A model generated the notes under the pieces. That model made no database searches and was not told where the DNA came from. It worked only from the letters and a program-made list of their open reading frames with translations. Shown here piece by piece: positions 19,299 to 28,746 of a stretch of 64,000 bases of DNA (positions within the stretch are counted from its first letter, which is position 1; each line of letters starts with the position of its first letter). A program made the position numbers and the translations under genes. This DNA is from Sphingomonas sp. NFR15 (GTDB lineage Bacteria; Pseudomonadota; Alphaproteobacteria; Sphingomonadales; Sphingomonadaceae), in NCBI RefSeq assembly GCF_900103265.1, contig NZ_FMWX01000006.1, positions 1-64,000 of the forward strand, written 5' to 3'.

Positions 19299-19757
19299 AT
19301 GAAACGCGCCGCTCTGGCTCTTTGCCTGCTCTCGCTCGCCTGTTCCCCGCGTGGCGGGAGTGGCGACGCCGACGCAATCTACAACGCCGGCGAGCAAGAA
19401 GCCCAGCTTTCGCCCGGCGTACAGCCGGTTCGGATCGGCGAGGGCGGCCCCGGCTTCGCCGCGTGCGCGGCGGCGGGAACGGTCGTCAATCTTTCGCCAC
19501 AAGACCAGCCCTACCTGCCGATCCGCGCCGCGCCGTTCGCAGAGGCGAGCGAGATCGGGCGGCTTGAAAACGGCGCGCCGCTCCTGCTGTGCTCACACTC
19601 ACTCGATCAGCGCTGGCAGGGCGTGGTGGTGCCGCCGGCGGGCGGAACCCCGGCCGATTGCGGCGTCGCCGCGCCGGTCTCAGCGCCACGAGGTTATGCC
19701 GGGCCGTGTCGCTCGGGCTGGGTGTCGTCGGCCTTCGTGCGGGCACGGGCCGGGTAA
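19299..19757 (+). CDS. Small exported protein with SH3-like segment
   Basis: This 152-residue protein has an N-terminal signal (MKRAALALCLLSLACSPRGG). Cys15 could be lipidated, but the lipobox is weak (SLAC). Residues about 70-148 (YLPIRAAPFAEASEIGRL ... CRSGWVSSAFVR) look like a bacterial SH3 domain, with a pair of cysteines that may form a disulfide. Function unknown; cell-wall association is plausible. It is divergent from the CHAP hydrolase gene with a 200-base gap, so the two could share regulation. Confidence 0.6.
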   Translation: MKRAALALCLLSLACSPRGGSGDADAIYNAGEQEAQLSPGVQPVRIGEGGPGFAACAAAGTVVNLSPQDQPYLPIRAAPFAEASEIGRLENGAPLLLCSHSLDQRWQGVVVPPAGGTPADCGVAAPVSAPRGYAGPCRSGWVSSAFVRARAG

Positions 19758-19770
19758 GTTTCGAAGCTCA

Positions 19771-19846
19771 CCGTTCGTCCCGAGCGAAGTCGAGGGACAA
19801 CTCCCGCGCGTAACGCAAGGTGTCTCGACTCGCTCGACACGAACGG
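19771..19846. repeat. Dispersed palindromic repeat, family A, long form
   Basis: Arms CCGTTCGTCCCGAGCGAAGT and GTCTCGACTCGCTCGACACG(AACGG) lie between the convergent ends of the SH3-like protein gene and maeB. One base is missing in the right arm relative to the copy at 11482-11552. It may serve as a bidirectional terminator. Confidence 0.85.
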
Positions 19847-19854
19847 CTGAAGAC

Positions 19855-22113
19855 CTACCGGGCGATTCCGCCCGCCGCCAGCACCGCCAGCGTCACCAGT
19901 TCGCTCGCGGTCGAGGTCATCGGCGCGATCTGCACGCTCTTCTCCATGCCGACGAGCATCGGCCCGATCACCGCGTCGCCGCCGAGCTCGCGCAGCAGCT
20001 TGGCGGAGATGTTGGCCGATTGCAGCCCTGGCATGACCAATACGTTGGCCTGACCCGACAAGCGCGCGAACGGGAAATTGGCTAGCTGCTTGGGGTTGAG
20101 CGCGACATCCGCCGCCATCTCGCCCTCATATTCGAAGCTCACCTGCCGCCCGTCGAGTACCGTCACCGCGTCGCGGATATTGTCGAGGAAGGCGCCACCC
20201 GGGTTGCCGAAGGTCGAATAGCTGAGGAACGCCACGCGCGGCTCATGCCCCATGCGGCGGGCGACCTGCGCGGTATCCTCGGCGATATCGGCGAGTTCCT
20301 CGGCGGTCGGCCGTTCGTTGACGGTGGTGTCGGCGAGGAAGACCGTGTGGCTCTGGCCGACCATCAGATGAATACCGAACGGCGTACGTCCCGCCGCCGG
20401 ATCGATCACGCGACGGATTTCGCGCATCGTGTGCGCATAGGTCCGCGTCGTGCCGGTGATCATCGCGTCGGCCTCGCCGAGCTGGAGCAGCACCGCGCCG
20501 AAGATGTTGCGGTCCTGGTTTATCATCCGTTCGCAATCGCGGCGCAGATAGCCGCGCCGCTGGAGCCGCTCGTAGAGGAAATCGACCATGCGCGGCACCA
20601 GCGGCGAGTTGCGGCTGTTGTGCAGTTCATAGGTCGAAGGATCGGTCACGCCGAGCGCACGCAGCCGATCGGGCACGTCGTCGCGGCCGACCAGCACCGG
20701 CACGCCGTAGCCGCCGTCCTTGAACGCGATCGCGGCACGCAGCACCGTCTCTTCCTCGCCCTCGGCGAACAGCACGCGCTTCGGGTGCGCCTTGGCGCCC
20801 TCATAGGCGAGCGTCAGCACCGAAGTGGTCGGGTTGAGCCGCGCCTTGAGGCTCTGGCGATAGGCTTCGAGATCGAGGATCGGCTTGGTGGCGACGCCCG
20901 AATCCATCGCCGCCTTGGCGACCGCGACCGGCACGATCTCCATCAGCCGCGGATCGAACGGCGCGGGGATGATATAATCGGGGCCGAAGCTGTGCTGGAC
21001 GCCATATGCCTGCGCGACCTCCTCGGCGACCTGCTGGCGCGCGAGCGCGGCGAGCGCCTGCGCGGCGGCGACCTTCATCTCGTCGTTGATCGTCGTCGCG
21101 CGCACATCGAGCGCGCCCCGGAAGATGAAGGGAAAGCCCAGTACGTTGTTGACCTGGTTCGGATAATCCGACCGGCCGGTCGCGATGATGACATCGGGGC
21201 GCACCCGCTTCGCCTCGGGCGGGCTGATCTCGGGATCGGGATTGGCCATCGCGAAGATGATCGGCTTGGGTGCCATCTTGGCGAGATATTCGGCGGGCAG
21301 CGCGCCGGCGGCGGAGAGGCCGAGGAACACGTCGGCGCCGTCGAGCGCTTCCTCGAGCGTGCGTCGATCGGTGACGGCGGCGTGCGCCGACTGCCACTGG
21401 TTCACATTGTCCCGGCCCTGGTAGATCACGCCAGTGCGGTCGCACATCAGCAGATTGTTGCCGGGCAGCCCCATCGCCTTGATGAGCGCGGCGCAGGCGA
21501 TCGCGGCGGCGCCCGCGCCATTGACGACGATCTTGGTGGTTTTGATGTCGCGGCCGGTCAGGAACAGCGCGTTGATGAGGCCGGCGGCGGCGATGATCGC
21601 GGTGCCGTGCTGATCGTCATGGAACACCGGGATGTTCATGCGCTCGCGCAGGGTCTGCTCGATCACGAAGCATTCCGGCGCCTTGATGTCCTCGAGGTTG
21701 ATGCCGCCGAAGCTCGGCTCCATCAGTTCGACCGCGTCGATGAAGCGATCGACGTCCTCGGTCTTGAGTTCGAGATCGATCGAATCGACGTCGGCGAAGC
21801 GCTTGAACAGCACCGCCTTGCCCTCCATCACCGGCTTCGAGGCAAGCGCGCCGAGATTCCCCAGGCCGAGGATAGCGGTACCATTTGAAATCACGGCGAC
21901 GAGATTGCCCTTGGCGGTATAATCATATGCGGTCGCCGGATCCTGCGAGATCGCCAACACCGGCACGGCGACGCCGGGCGAATAGGCGAGCGCGAGATCG
22001 CGCTGCGTCGCCATCGGCTTGGAGGCGATGATCTCGATCTTGCCGGGGCGTCCCTCGGAGTGGAACAGCAGCGCCTCGCGCTCGGAAAACTGGACGTTCG
22101 ATTCGTTCGACAT
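19855..22113 (-). CDS. maeB: NADP-dependent malic enzyme with phosphotransacetylase-like domain
   Basis: The 752-residue protein is a two-domain malic enzyme. The N-terminal malic part (about 1-425) contains [26 protein letters not shown]-type substrate region, [20 protein letters not shown] and the dinucleotide motif [13 protein letters not shown]. The C-terminal part (about 430-750) resembles phosphotransacetylase and is typically regulatory, responding to acetyl-CoA. It decarboxylates malate to pyruvate with NADP in the cytoplasm. The ATG is preceded by GGAGAAGG. It is divergent from mutS across a 290-base gap. Confidence 0.93.
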   Translation of the reverse strand: MSNESNVQFSEREALLFHSEGRPGKIEIIASKPMATQRDLALAYSPGVAVPVLAISQDPATAYDYTAKGNLVAVISNGTAILGLGNLGALASKPVMEGKAVLFKRFADVDSIDLELKTEDVDRFIDAVELMEPSFGGINLEDIKAPECFVIEQTLRERMNIPVFHDDQHGTAIIAAAGLINALFLTGRDIKTTKIVVNGAGAAAIACAALIKAMGLPGNNLLMCDRTGVIYQGRDNVNQWQSAHAAVTDRRTLEEALDGADVFLGLSAAGALPAEYLAKMAPKPIIFAMANPDPEISPPEAKRVRPDVIIATGRSDYPNQVNNVLGFPFIFRGALDVRATTINDEMKVAAAQALAALARQQVAEEVAQAYGVQHSFGPDYIIPAPFDPRLMEIVPVAVAKAAMDSGVATKPILDLEAYRQSLKARLNPTTSVLTLAYEGAKAHPKRVLFAEGEEETVLRAAIAFKDGGYGVPVLVGRDDVPDRLRALGVTDPSTYELHNSRNSPLVPRMVDFLYERLQRRGYLRRDCERMINQDRNIFGAVLLQLGEADAMITGTTRTYAHTMREIRRVIDPAAGRTPFGIHLMVGQSHTVFLADTTVNERPTAEELADIAEDTAQVARRMGHEPRVAFLSYSTFGNPGGAFLDNIRDAVTVLDGRQVSFEYEGEMAADVALNPKQLANFPFARLSGQANVLVMPGLQSANISAKLLRELGGDAVIGPMLVGMEKSVQIAPMTSTASELVTLAVLAAGGIAR

Positions 22114-22173
22114 TGGGCAGCCTTCTCCAGAAGCGTCTAGCCCTTAGTGTCACTCTCTGGGAAAGGGAACGCC

Positions 22174-22197
22174 ACTATCCCATTTTGCGCGTGTCAA
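22174..22197 (-). promoter_or_regulatory. Possible maeB promoter
   Basis: On the minus strand TTGACA (complement of 22192-22197) is followed after 12 bases by GATAGT (complement of 22174-22179). The spacing is short for a classical promoter but within the range seen in some Alphaproteobacteria. It lies about 60 bases upstream of the maeB start. Confidence 0.35.
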
Positions 22198-22357
22198 AGT
22201 CTTGCCGGGTGCGGTCGATCTTGGCGTCGGCCACGGTCCCAAACGCCGCAGAGCCCCTCGCGCAAGCCGTGACCGCGGTCGTCGGACGGCAATCGACGTG
22301 CGGCGGATGACCGGGCACGGCGCGTATAAGCGAACCGTCGCGGTCCATCGCGCTCGA

Positions 22358-22378
22358 CCAGCGGCATTGAGCCGCTGG
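22358..22378. promoter_or_regulatory. Perfect hairpin in the mutS upstream region
   Basis: CCAGCGGC and GCCGCTGG form a perfect 8-base-pair stem with the loop ATTGA, ending 25 bases before the mutS start. It has no U-run, so it is not a plain terminator. It may lie in the mutS leader and affect translation, or be a binding site. The rest of the 22114-22403 gap shows nothing else clear. Confidence 0.5.
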
Positions 22379-22403
22379 CGCCGAGCCTCTATCGGCTGGA
22401 CGC

Positions 22404-25037
22404 GTGACCGATCCCGTTTCCGCTCCCACGCCGATGATGGCGCAATATCTCGCCCTGAAGGCGCAGGCGCAGGACTGCCTGCTCTTCTATCGGATGGGCG
22501 ATTTCTTCGAGATGTTCTTCGAAGACGCGAAGATCGCCGCCGCCTGTCTCGACATCGCGCTCACCGCGCGTGGCGAGCATGGCGGCGCGGCGATCCCGAT
22601 GTGCGGCGTGCCGGTCCATTCGGCCGAAGGGTATCTCGCGCGGCTCATCAAGGCCGGCCACCGCGTCGCCATCGCCGACCAGACCGAAACCCCCGCCGAG
22701 GCGAAGAAGCGCGGCGGCTCCAAGGCTCTCGTCGCGCGCGGGATCATCCGCGTGGTAACGGCGGGTACGCTGACCGAGGAAGCCTTGCTCGATGCGCGCG
22801 CGGCCAATTGGTGCGTCGCGATCGGAGAGGCGGGCGGCGGCGTCGCGCTGGCCGCCGCGGATATTTCCACCGGCCGGTTCGAGCTGATCGAAACGAGCGC
22901 CGCGAGCCTGACCACCGAGCTCGCGCGACTGAACCCCGCCGAGACGATCGCCGCCGAGGACAGCGCTTTCGCCGAGGTCACCACCTCGCTGCGGCCGAAG
23001 CCCGGCTTCGACAGCGCGCGTGGCGAGGCCCGGCTGCGCGATCTCTACGGCGTCGCCACGCTCGATGGCTTCGGCCAGTTCAGCCGCGCGGCGCTCGCGG
23101 CTGCGGGCGGCCTGGTCGCGTATCTGGATCACAATGCCAAGGGTGCGCTACCGTTCCTGCGGCCGCCGGTGCTGCGCCTGAGCGCACAGGCGATGGCCAT
23201 CGACGCGGCGACGCGCGAGAGCCTCGAACTCACCGCCACGACATCGGGGTCGCGCAAGGGCAGTCTGCTCGACGCGGTCGATCGCACCGTGACGGGCGCG
23301 GGCGCGCGGGCGCTCGCCGCCGACATCGGCGCGCCGCTGGTGGACCGGGCCGCGATCGAGGCGCGGCTCGATCTCGTTCAGTTGCTGTGCGAAGATGGTG
23401 GCTTGCGCGAGTCGCTGCGCGCCACACTGCGCGCGCTCCCCGATATCGGCCGCGCACTGGGGCGGCTAGCGGCGGGACGCGGATCGCCGCGCGATCTCGG
23501 GCAGTTGCGCGACGGTCTGGATGGCGCATGGCGGCTCGGCGAGAAGCTGGAGGACCTCCTCTCCCCCGTTCGTCCTTCGACAGGCTCAGCACGAACGGGG
23601 ATGGAACTCCTCACCGATCTGGCCCCCCGGCTGCGCGGCCATGGCGCGCTGATCGACCTGCTCACCCGCGCGCTGGTGGCGTCACCGCCGATCGACGCTT
23701 CCGACGGCGGCTATATCGCGCCTGGCTATGACGCCGCGCTCGACGATCTGCGCGACGCCGGCGCCGGTGGGCGGCGCGCGATCGCGGCGCTGGAAGCGGA
23801 TTATCGTGCGCGTACCGGCATCGCCGCGCTGAAGATCAAGCATAACGGCGTCCTCGGCTATCATATCGAGGTCGCCGCGCGCGTGGCGGATGCGCTGATG
23901 GCGCCCGACAGCGGTTTCACCCACCGCCAGACGCTCGCGGGCGTCGTACGCTTCAACGCACCCGAACTACACGAGGTCGCGGTGAAAGTGTCGCAGGCCG
24001 GAGCGCACGCGCTCGCGGCGGAGGCGGCGCATCTCGAAGACCTAACGCATGCCGCGCTCGACCGGCGCGAGGCGATCGCCGCCACCGCCGATGCGCTTGC
24101 CCGGCTCGACGCCTCGGCCGGCTTGGCCGAGCGCGCGTGCGAGGGCGGCTGGGTGCGGCCGACGCTGGTCGATCATGCCTGTTTCGACGTCGAAGGCGGC
24201 CGTCATCCGGTGGTCGAGGATGCGCTGGCGAAGCGCGGCGAGCGCTTCGTCGCCAACGACTGCAAGCTGTCCGAAGACTCGCGATTGTGGCTCGTCACCG
24301 GCCCGAACATGGGCGGCAAATCGACCTTCCTGCGCCAGAACGCGCTCATCGCCGTGCTCGCCCAGGCCGGCAGCTACGTTCCCGCGAACGCGGCGACGCT
24401 CGGGCTGGTCGACCGATTGTTCAGCCGCGTCGGAGCATCGGACAATCTCGCGCGCGGCCGCTCGACCTTCATGGTCGAGATGGTCGAGACCGCCGCGATC
24501 CTGGCGCAAGCGACTCCGCGCAGCTTCGTCATCCTCGACGAAGTCGGACGGGGGACTTCGACCTATGACGGGCTCGCGATCGCCTGGGCGGTGGTCGAGG
24601 CGATCCACGAGGACAATCGCTGCCGCTGCCTGTTCGCGACGCACTACCACGAACTGACCCGCCTCGCCGAACGCTGCGAAGCGTTGAGCCTCCACCACGT
24701 CCGGGCGCGCGAGTGGAAGGGCGATCTGGTGCTGCTCCATGAGGTCAGCGAGGGGCCGGCGGATCGAAGCTACGGCCTCGCGGTCGCGCGGCTGGCGGGA
24801 TTGTCCCCCGCGACACTCGCGCGCGCCAAGGCCGTCCTGGCGAAGCTCGAGGCGGGCCGCGCAAAGACCGGCGGCATCGCGGCCGGACTCGACGACCTCC
24901 CGCTCTTCGCCGCCGCGCGTGAGGAGGAAACGCCGCCGGCCGATCCGGTGCGCGACACGCTTGCCGCGATCGATGTCGATGCGCTCACCCCGCGCGACGC
25001 GCTCGAGCAGCTCTACCGGCTGAAAGGGCTGCTATAG
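22404..25037 (+). CDS. mutS: DNA mismatch repair protein MutS, with a repeat-derived in-frame insert
   Basis: This 877-residue ATPase recognises mismatches and starts methyl-independent or MutL-dependent repair. The mismatch-binding motif near residue 30 is present (YRMGDFFEMFFEDA, containing FFE rather than the FYE of E. coli), as are Walker A GPNMGGKST at 633-641, the DEVGRGTSTYDG block and the ATHYHELT motif. The start is GTG 22404; no strong ribosome binding site is seen and ATG 22434 is an alternative. Residues 387-399 (SPVRPSTGSARTG) are encoded by a 37-base palindromic repeat (23564-23600) in the lever/core region. The frame stays open and all catalytic motifs follow, so the protein is probably functional. 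Confidence 0.95.
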   Translation: MTDPVSAPTPMMAQYLALKAQAQDCLLFYRMGDFFEMFFEDAKIAAACLDIALTARGEHGGAAIPMCGVPVHSAEGYLARLIKAGHRVAIADQTETPAEAKKRGGSKALVARGIIRVVTAGTLTEEALLDARAANWCVAIGEAGGGVALAAADISTGRFELIETSAASLTTELARLNPAETIAAEDSAFAEVTTSLRPKPGFDSARGEARLRDLYGVATLDGFGQFSRAALAAAGGLVAYLDHNAKGALPFLRPPVLRLSAQAMAIDAATRESLELTATTSGSRKGSLLDAVDRTVTGAGARALAADIGAPLVDRAAIEARLDLVQLLCEDGGLRESLRATLRALPDIGRALGRLAAGRGSPRDLGQLRDGLDGAWRLGEKLEDLLSPVRPSTGSARTGMELLTDLAPRLRGHGALIDLLTRALVASPPIDASDGGYIAPGYDAALDDLRDAGAGGRRAIAALEADYRARTGIAALKIKHNGVLGYHIEVAARVADALMAPDSGFTHRQTLAGVVRFNAPELHEVAVKVSQAGAHALAAEAAHLEDLTHAALDRREAIAATADALARLDASAGLAERACEGGWVRPTLVDHACFDVEGGRHPVVEDALAKRGERFVANDCKLSEDSRLWLVTGPNMGGKSTFLRQNALIAVLAQAGSYVPANAATLGLVDRLFSRVGASDNLARGRSTFMVEMVETAAILAQATPRSFVILDEVGRGTSTYDGLAIAWAVVEAIHEDNRCRCLFATHYHELTRLAERCEALSLHHVRAREWKGDLVLLHEVSEGPADRSYGLAVARLAGLSPATLARAKAVLAKLEAGRAKTGGIAAGLDDLPLFAAAREEETPPADPVRDTLAAIDVDALTPRDALEQLYRLKGLL
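23564..23600. repeat. Family A short palindrome inside mutS
   Basis: Perfect 10-base arms CCCCGTTCGT and ACGAACGGGG surround a 17-base centre (CCTTCGACAGGCTCAGC). The sequence matches the short family A repeat at 17046-17079 read on the other strand. It is fully inside the mutS coding region and in frame. Confidence 0.9.
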
Positions 25038-25121
25038 CCGCATCGGTCGGAGCCGCGAACGCGGCCTCGCGCGCCCTTGAGCGCGACGAACCGACGCGAT
25101 ATTCGCCCGCGATACCTCTCG

Positions 25122-25916
25122 ATGGAGAGTGGAGTGAACTGGAAAGACACGGTAAATGCGCGCGGCTGGAAGGTGCCGTTCGTCAACAAATCGCTGTTTC
25201 AGATCGGCAAGGAACTGGTGCCGCGGATCGACGCGATCATCATGCGCCGCTCGCTCGTTCCCGACCAACCGGTGATGGACAAGGCGTATTTCGCCTGGAT
25301 TCCCGAGCTTGAGGCGCATTGGCGCGAAATCCAGGCCGAGGCGATCGCGATCCGGACCGAGGAAATACCCTCGCTCGGCGACATTTCGTTCGATCATGGC
25401 CGGATCGCCAAAGACCGTCGCTGGAAATCGCTGTTCCTCAAGGGTTATGGCTACCGTCTGACCGGCAATGCCGCGCGGGCTCCGGTCACCGCGGCGCTGA
25501 TCGAGCGGGTTCCTGGGCTGGTGACCGCATGTTTTTCGGTGCTGGAGGCCGGCGGCCAGATCCCGCGTCACCACGGCATGACCAAGGGCATGCTGACCTA
25601 TCATCTCGGGCTGAAAGTGCCGGCCGAACGCACGAAGTGCTATATGACCATAGAAGAGGGCGACGCGCGTCACGTCCTTCCCTGGGGCGAGGGCGAGTCA
25701 CTGTTGTTCGACGATCTCTACAATCACCAGGTCGCGAACGACACCGACGAGGATCGCTACATTCTGCTCATCCAGATCAAGCGGCCCTGCCGGGGGGTGG
25801 CCAACGTGATCCAGAACGCCTTCCTGTTCGGTGTGCGGCACTCCCGCTTCGTGCAGGATATCGTGCGCAACATCGAAAAAGCGCAACACGCGACCATCGG
25901 CGCGCCGGGCCGATAA
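25122..25916 (+). CDS. Aspartyl/asparaginyl beta-hydroxylase family protein (LpxO-like)
   Basis: This 264-residue protein belongs to the Fe(II)/2-oxoglutarate dioxygenases of the aspartyl beta-hydroxylase fold. The iron-binding histidine is probably in PRHHGMTKG, with the second in YNHQVANDTDEDR; the following arginine would bind 2-oxoglutarate. The family includes LpxO, which puts a 2-hydroxyl on a lipid A acyl chain. No clear membrane helix is present, unlike LpxO. The start could be ATG 25122 or GTG 25134; only the GTG has a nearby GGAGAG. It lies between mutS and glnD on the same strand. The substrate here is unknown. Confidence 0.8.
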   Translation: MESGVNWKDTVNARGWKVPFVNKSLFQIGKELVPRIDAIIMRRSLVPDQPVMDKAYFAWIPELEAHWREIQAEAIAIRTEEIPSLGDISFDHGRIAKDRRWKSLFLKGYGYRLTGNAARAPVTAALIERVPGLVTACFSVLEAGGQIPRHHGMTKGMLTYHLGLKVPAERTKCYMTIEEGDARHVLPWGEGESLLFDDLYNHQVANDTDEDRYILLIQIKRPCRGVANVIQNAFLFGVRHSRFVQDIVRNIEKAQHATIGAPGR

Positions 25917-25982
25917 ACCCGCTCGGCGGGTGCCCCGGCATCGGCGCGTGACGGGGCGATCCCAAGCCTCTATCCCGGCTGC

Positions 25983-28739
25983 ATGCCAGCCCGTTTCGAC
26001 TCCCTCCCGCAACGCCGCGCGATCATCGACCGGCGCGCCCTCGCCGATGCGCTCGCCGCGCTTGAGGGGAGCGATCCGGTGCCGCTGCGCGCCGCCGGCA
26101 CCGCGCTCCTGAAGGCCGCGCTTGATGCCGGCCGTACCGAAATCGGACGGCGGCTGATCGAGTACCCCTCGCGCGGGCTGGAGATCGCCGCCGCGCAGGC
26201 GTTCCTGGTCGATCAGTTGATCCGGCTGCTCTATGATTTCACCACCCAGCGGCTGTACCCGGTCCACAATCCGACCGCGGCCGAGCGCCTCACCGTGATC
26301 GCGGTCGGCGGCTATGGGCGCGGCGAAATGGCACCCTATTCGGACGTCGATATCGGCTTCCTCACCCCCTGGGAGCAGACGGCGTGGGCGGAGCAGGTCA
26401 TCGAATCGATGCTCTATGCGCTGTGGGATCTCGGGCTCAAGGTGGGCCATTCGAGCCGCTCGCTCGACGAGATGGTACGCCAGGCGAAAAGCGACGTAAC
26501 CATCCGCACCGCGCTTCTGGAGGCGCGCTATGTCTGGGGCGACCAGCCGCTCTATGACGAGGCCGCACGGCGCTTCAAGGTCGAGGTGCAGGCCGATACG
26601 GTGCGCAGCTTCATCGCCGAGAAGCTTGCCGAGCGGAACACCCGCCACAAGCGGATGGGCGACACGCGCTATGCGGTCGAACCCAACGTCAAGGAGGCCA
26701 AGGGCGGCCTGCGCGACCTCCACACGCTCTTCTGGATCGGCAAATACGCCTACAACGTGTCCGAACCGGGCGAGCTGGTCGAGGCCGGGTTGCTCAGCCG
26801 CGCCGAATATCGCCAGTTCAACCGCGCCGAGAATTTCCTGTGGGCGGTGCGTTGCCACCTGCACAGCATCGCGCGGCGCGCCGAGGACCGGCTCACTTTC
26901 GACATGCAGGCCGAGATCGCCCGTCGCATGCGCTTCGCCGACCGTACCGGAAAGTCCAAGGTCGAGCGCTTCATGCATTATTACTTTCTGCAGGCGAAGC
27001 GCGTCGGCGACCTGACGGGTGTGTTCCTCGCGCATCTCGACGAGAAGTTCGCCGCGCGCGGCCGGCGCTTCGGGCTGCCGATGCTCGGCCGCGGCCGGGC
27101 ACCGCGCAAGCTGCACGGCTTCGTGATCGAGCGCGGCCGGCTCGCGATCCCGTCGGACGATTTCTTCCAGGCCGATCCCGTGCGGCTGATCGAACTCTTC
27201 GCGCTCGCCGACCAGAACGGGCTCGAAATTCACCCGCTGACGATGCGCACCGCCGCGCGCGACGCCAAGCTCGCCGACGACATCCGGCAGGAACCGCGCG
27301 CCAACGCGCTGTTCCTCGACGTGCTGGCCTCGCAGCGCGACCCCGAGACCGTGCTGCGCTGGATGAACGAGGCGGGCGTGTTCGGTCGCTTCATTCCCGA
27401 TTTCGGCCGCGTCGTCGCGCAGATGCAGTTCGACATGTACCACCATTACACCGTGGATGAGCATACCATTCGCGCGATCGGGCTGTTGTCGGCGATCGAG
27501 AAGCAGACGCTCGCCGACGATCATCCGCTCGCGAGCGCGGTGTTCGACCAGATCGTGTCCCGCCGCGCGCTATATGTCGCGGTGCTGCTCCACGATATCG
27601 CCAAAGGGCGCGGCGGCGATCACTCGATCCTCGGCGCGGAGGTCGCACATCGGCTGTGCCCGCGGCTGGGGATGAGCGAGGCGGAGACCGAAACGGTCGC
27701 CTGGCTGGTGCGCTATCATCTGCTGATGTCCGCCACCGCGTTCAAGCGCGACCTGTCGGACTTCAAGACGATCCTAGACTTCGCCGAAACGGTCCAGAGC
27801 CCGGAACGGCTGCGGCTGCTGCTGTTGCTCACCGTCGTCGATATCCGCGCGGTCGGCCCCGGCGTATGGAATAGCTGGAAGCGGCAGTTGCTGACCGATC
27901 TGTACGAATCGGCGGAGGAGGTGCTGCGGCTGGGGCACAAGCAGAAGGGCCGTGAAGAGCGGATCGCGGCGAAACAGGCCAGTCTGCGCGCGGCGCTCGA
28001 CTGGGACGACGCGAAGTTCGCCGCCCTGCTTCGGCGCATGCCCGATCCCTATTGGGTGGCGGAACCCGACGAGGTACTGGTGCAGAACGCGCATCTGGTC
28101 GATCGCGCCGGCGCGGCCCAGCTTTCGATCGACACCCGGCCCGATCCCGATCGCGGCGCGACGCTCGTCTCGGTCTACGCCGCCGACCATCCCGGACTGT
28201 TCTACCGCATCGCCGGCGCGATCAGCCTCGCGGGCGGCAACATCATCGACGCGCGCATCCACACCACCCGCGACGGCATGGCGCTCGACAATTTCGTCGT
28301 GCAAGACCCGATGGGCGGACCGTTCGAGGACGACATGCAGCTCAAGCGGCTGCGGATGGGAATCGAGGACGCGCTCGCCGCACGCGGCGGGCGGCTGGTC
28401 GACAAACTGCTCGCCAAGCCGCTGTCACGGCCGCGTGCGACTGCCTTCCCGATCGCGCCCAACGTGCTGATCGAGAACAAGGCATCGAACCGCTTCACCG
28501 TGATCGAGGTCAACGCGCGCGACCGGCCGGCGCTGCTCCATCAGCTTGCCCACGCTCTGTTCGATTCGAAGGTGACGATCCACTCGGCGCACGTTGCCAC
28601 CTATGGCGAGCGCGCGGTCGATACCTTCTATCTGACCGACCTGACCGGCGAGAAGATTTCCAACGCCACCCGGCTGCGCGGCATCGAACGCCGTCTGCTC
28701 GTCGCCGCGAGCGGGGAGAAGTTACGCACTGCCGCCTGA
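25983..28739 (+). CDS. glnD: [Protein-PII] uridylyltransferase/uridylyl-removing enzyme
   Basis: The 918-residue protein has the nucleotidyltransferase motif GGYGRGEMAPYSDVD at residue 109 onward, an HD hydrolase domain (YVAVLLHDIAKGRGGDHS near 535), and two C-terminal ACT domains, at about 730-790 and 835-890. It adds UMP to PII protein under nitrogen limitation and removes it when glutamine is high, so controlling glutamine synthetase. The length matches alphaproteobacterial GlnD. No ribosome binding site is obvious before ATG 25983. Confidence 0.95.
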   Translation: MPARFDSLPQRRAIIDRRALADALAALEGSDPVPLRAAGTALLKAALDAGRTEIGRRLIEYPSRGLEIAAAQAFLVDQLIRLLYDFTTQRLYPVHNPTAAERLTVIAVGGYGRGEMAPYSDVDIGFLTPWEQTAWAEQVIESMLYALWDLGLKVGHSSRSLDEMVRQAKSDVTIRTALLEARYVWGDQPLYDEAARRFKVEVQADTVRSFIAEKLAERNTRHKRMGDTRYAVEPNVKEAKGGLRDLHTLFWIGKYAYNVSEPGELVEAGLLSRAEYRQFNRAENFLWAVRCHLHSIARRAEDRLTFDMQAEIARRMRFADRTGKSKVERFMHYYFLQAKRVGDLTGVFLAHLDEKFAARGRRFGLPMLGRGRAPRKLHGFVIERGRLAIPSDDFFQADPVRLIELFALADQNGLEIHPLTMRTAARDAKLADDIRQEPRANALFLDVLASQRDPETVLRWMNEAGVFGRFIPDFGRVVAQMQFDMYHHYTVDEHTIRAIGLLSAIEKQTLADDHPLASAVFDQIVSRRALYVAVLLHDIAKGRGGDHSILGAEVAHRLCPRLGMSEAETETVAWLVRYHLLMSATAFKRDLSDFKTILDFAETVQSPERLRLLLLLTVVDIRAVGPGVWNSWKRQLLTDLYESAEEVLRLGHKQKGREERIAAKQASLRAALDWDDAKFAALLRRMPDPYWVAEPDEVLVQNAHLVDRAGAAQLSIDTRPDPDRGATLVSVYAADHPGLFYRIAGAISLAGGNIIDARIHTTRDGMALDNFVVQDPMGGPFEDDMQLKRLRMGIEDALAARGGRLVDKLLAKPLSRPRATAFPIAPNVLIENKASNRFTVIEVNARDRPALLHQLAHALFDSKVTIHSAHVATYGERAVDTFYLTDLTGEKISNATRLRGIERRLLVAASGEKLRTAA

Positions 28740-28746
28740 GCGGGCG

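Noticed and set aside
20245-21888. A 547-codon plus-strand frame opposite maeB
   Set aside because: Arg/His/Asp-rich with no domain; maeB has complete motifs on the minus strand.
23564-23600. The mutS insert as a frameshift or pseudogene mark
   Set aside because: The frame remains open through all ATPase motifs to a normal stop, so mutS is treated as intact.
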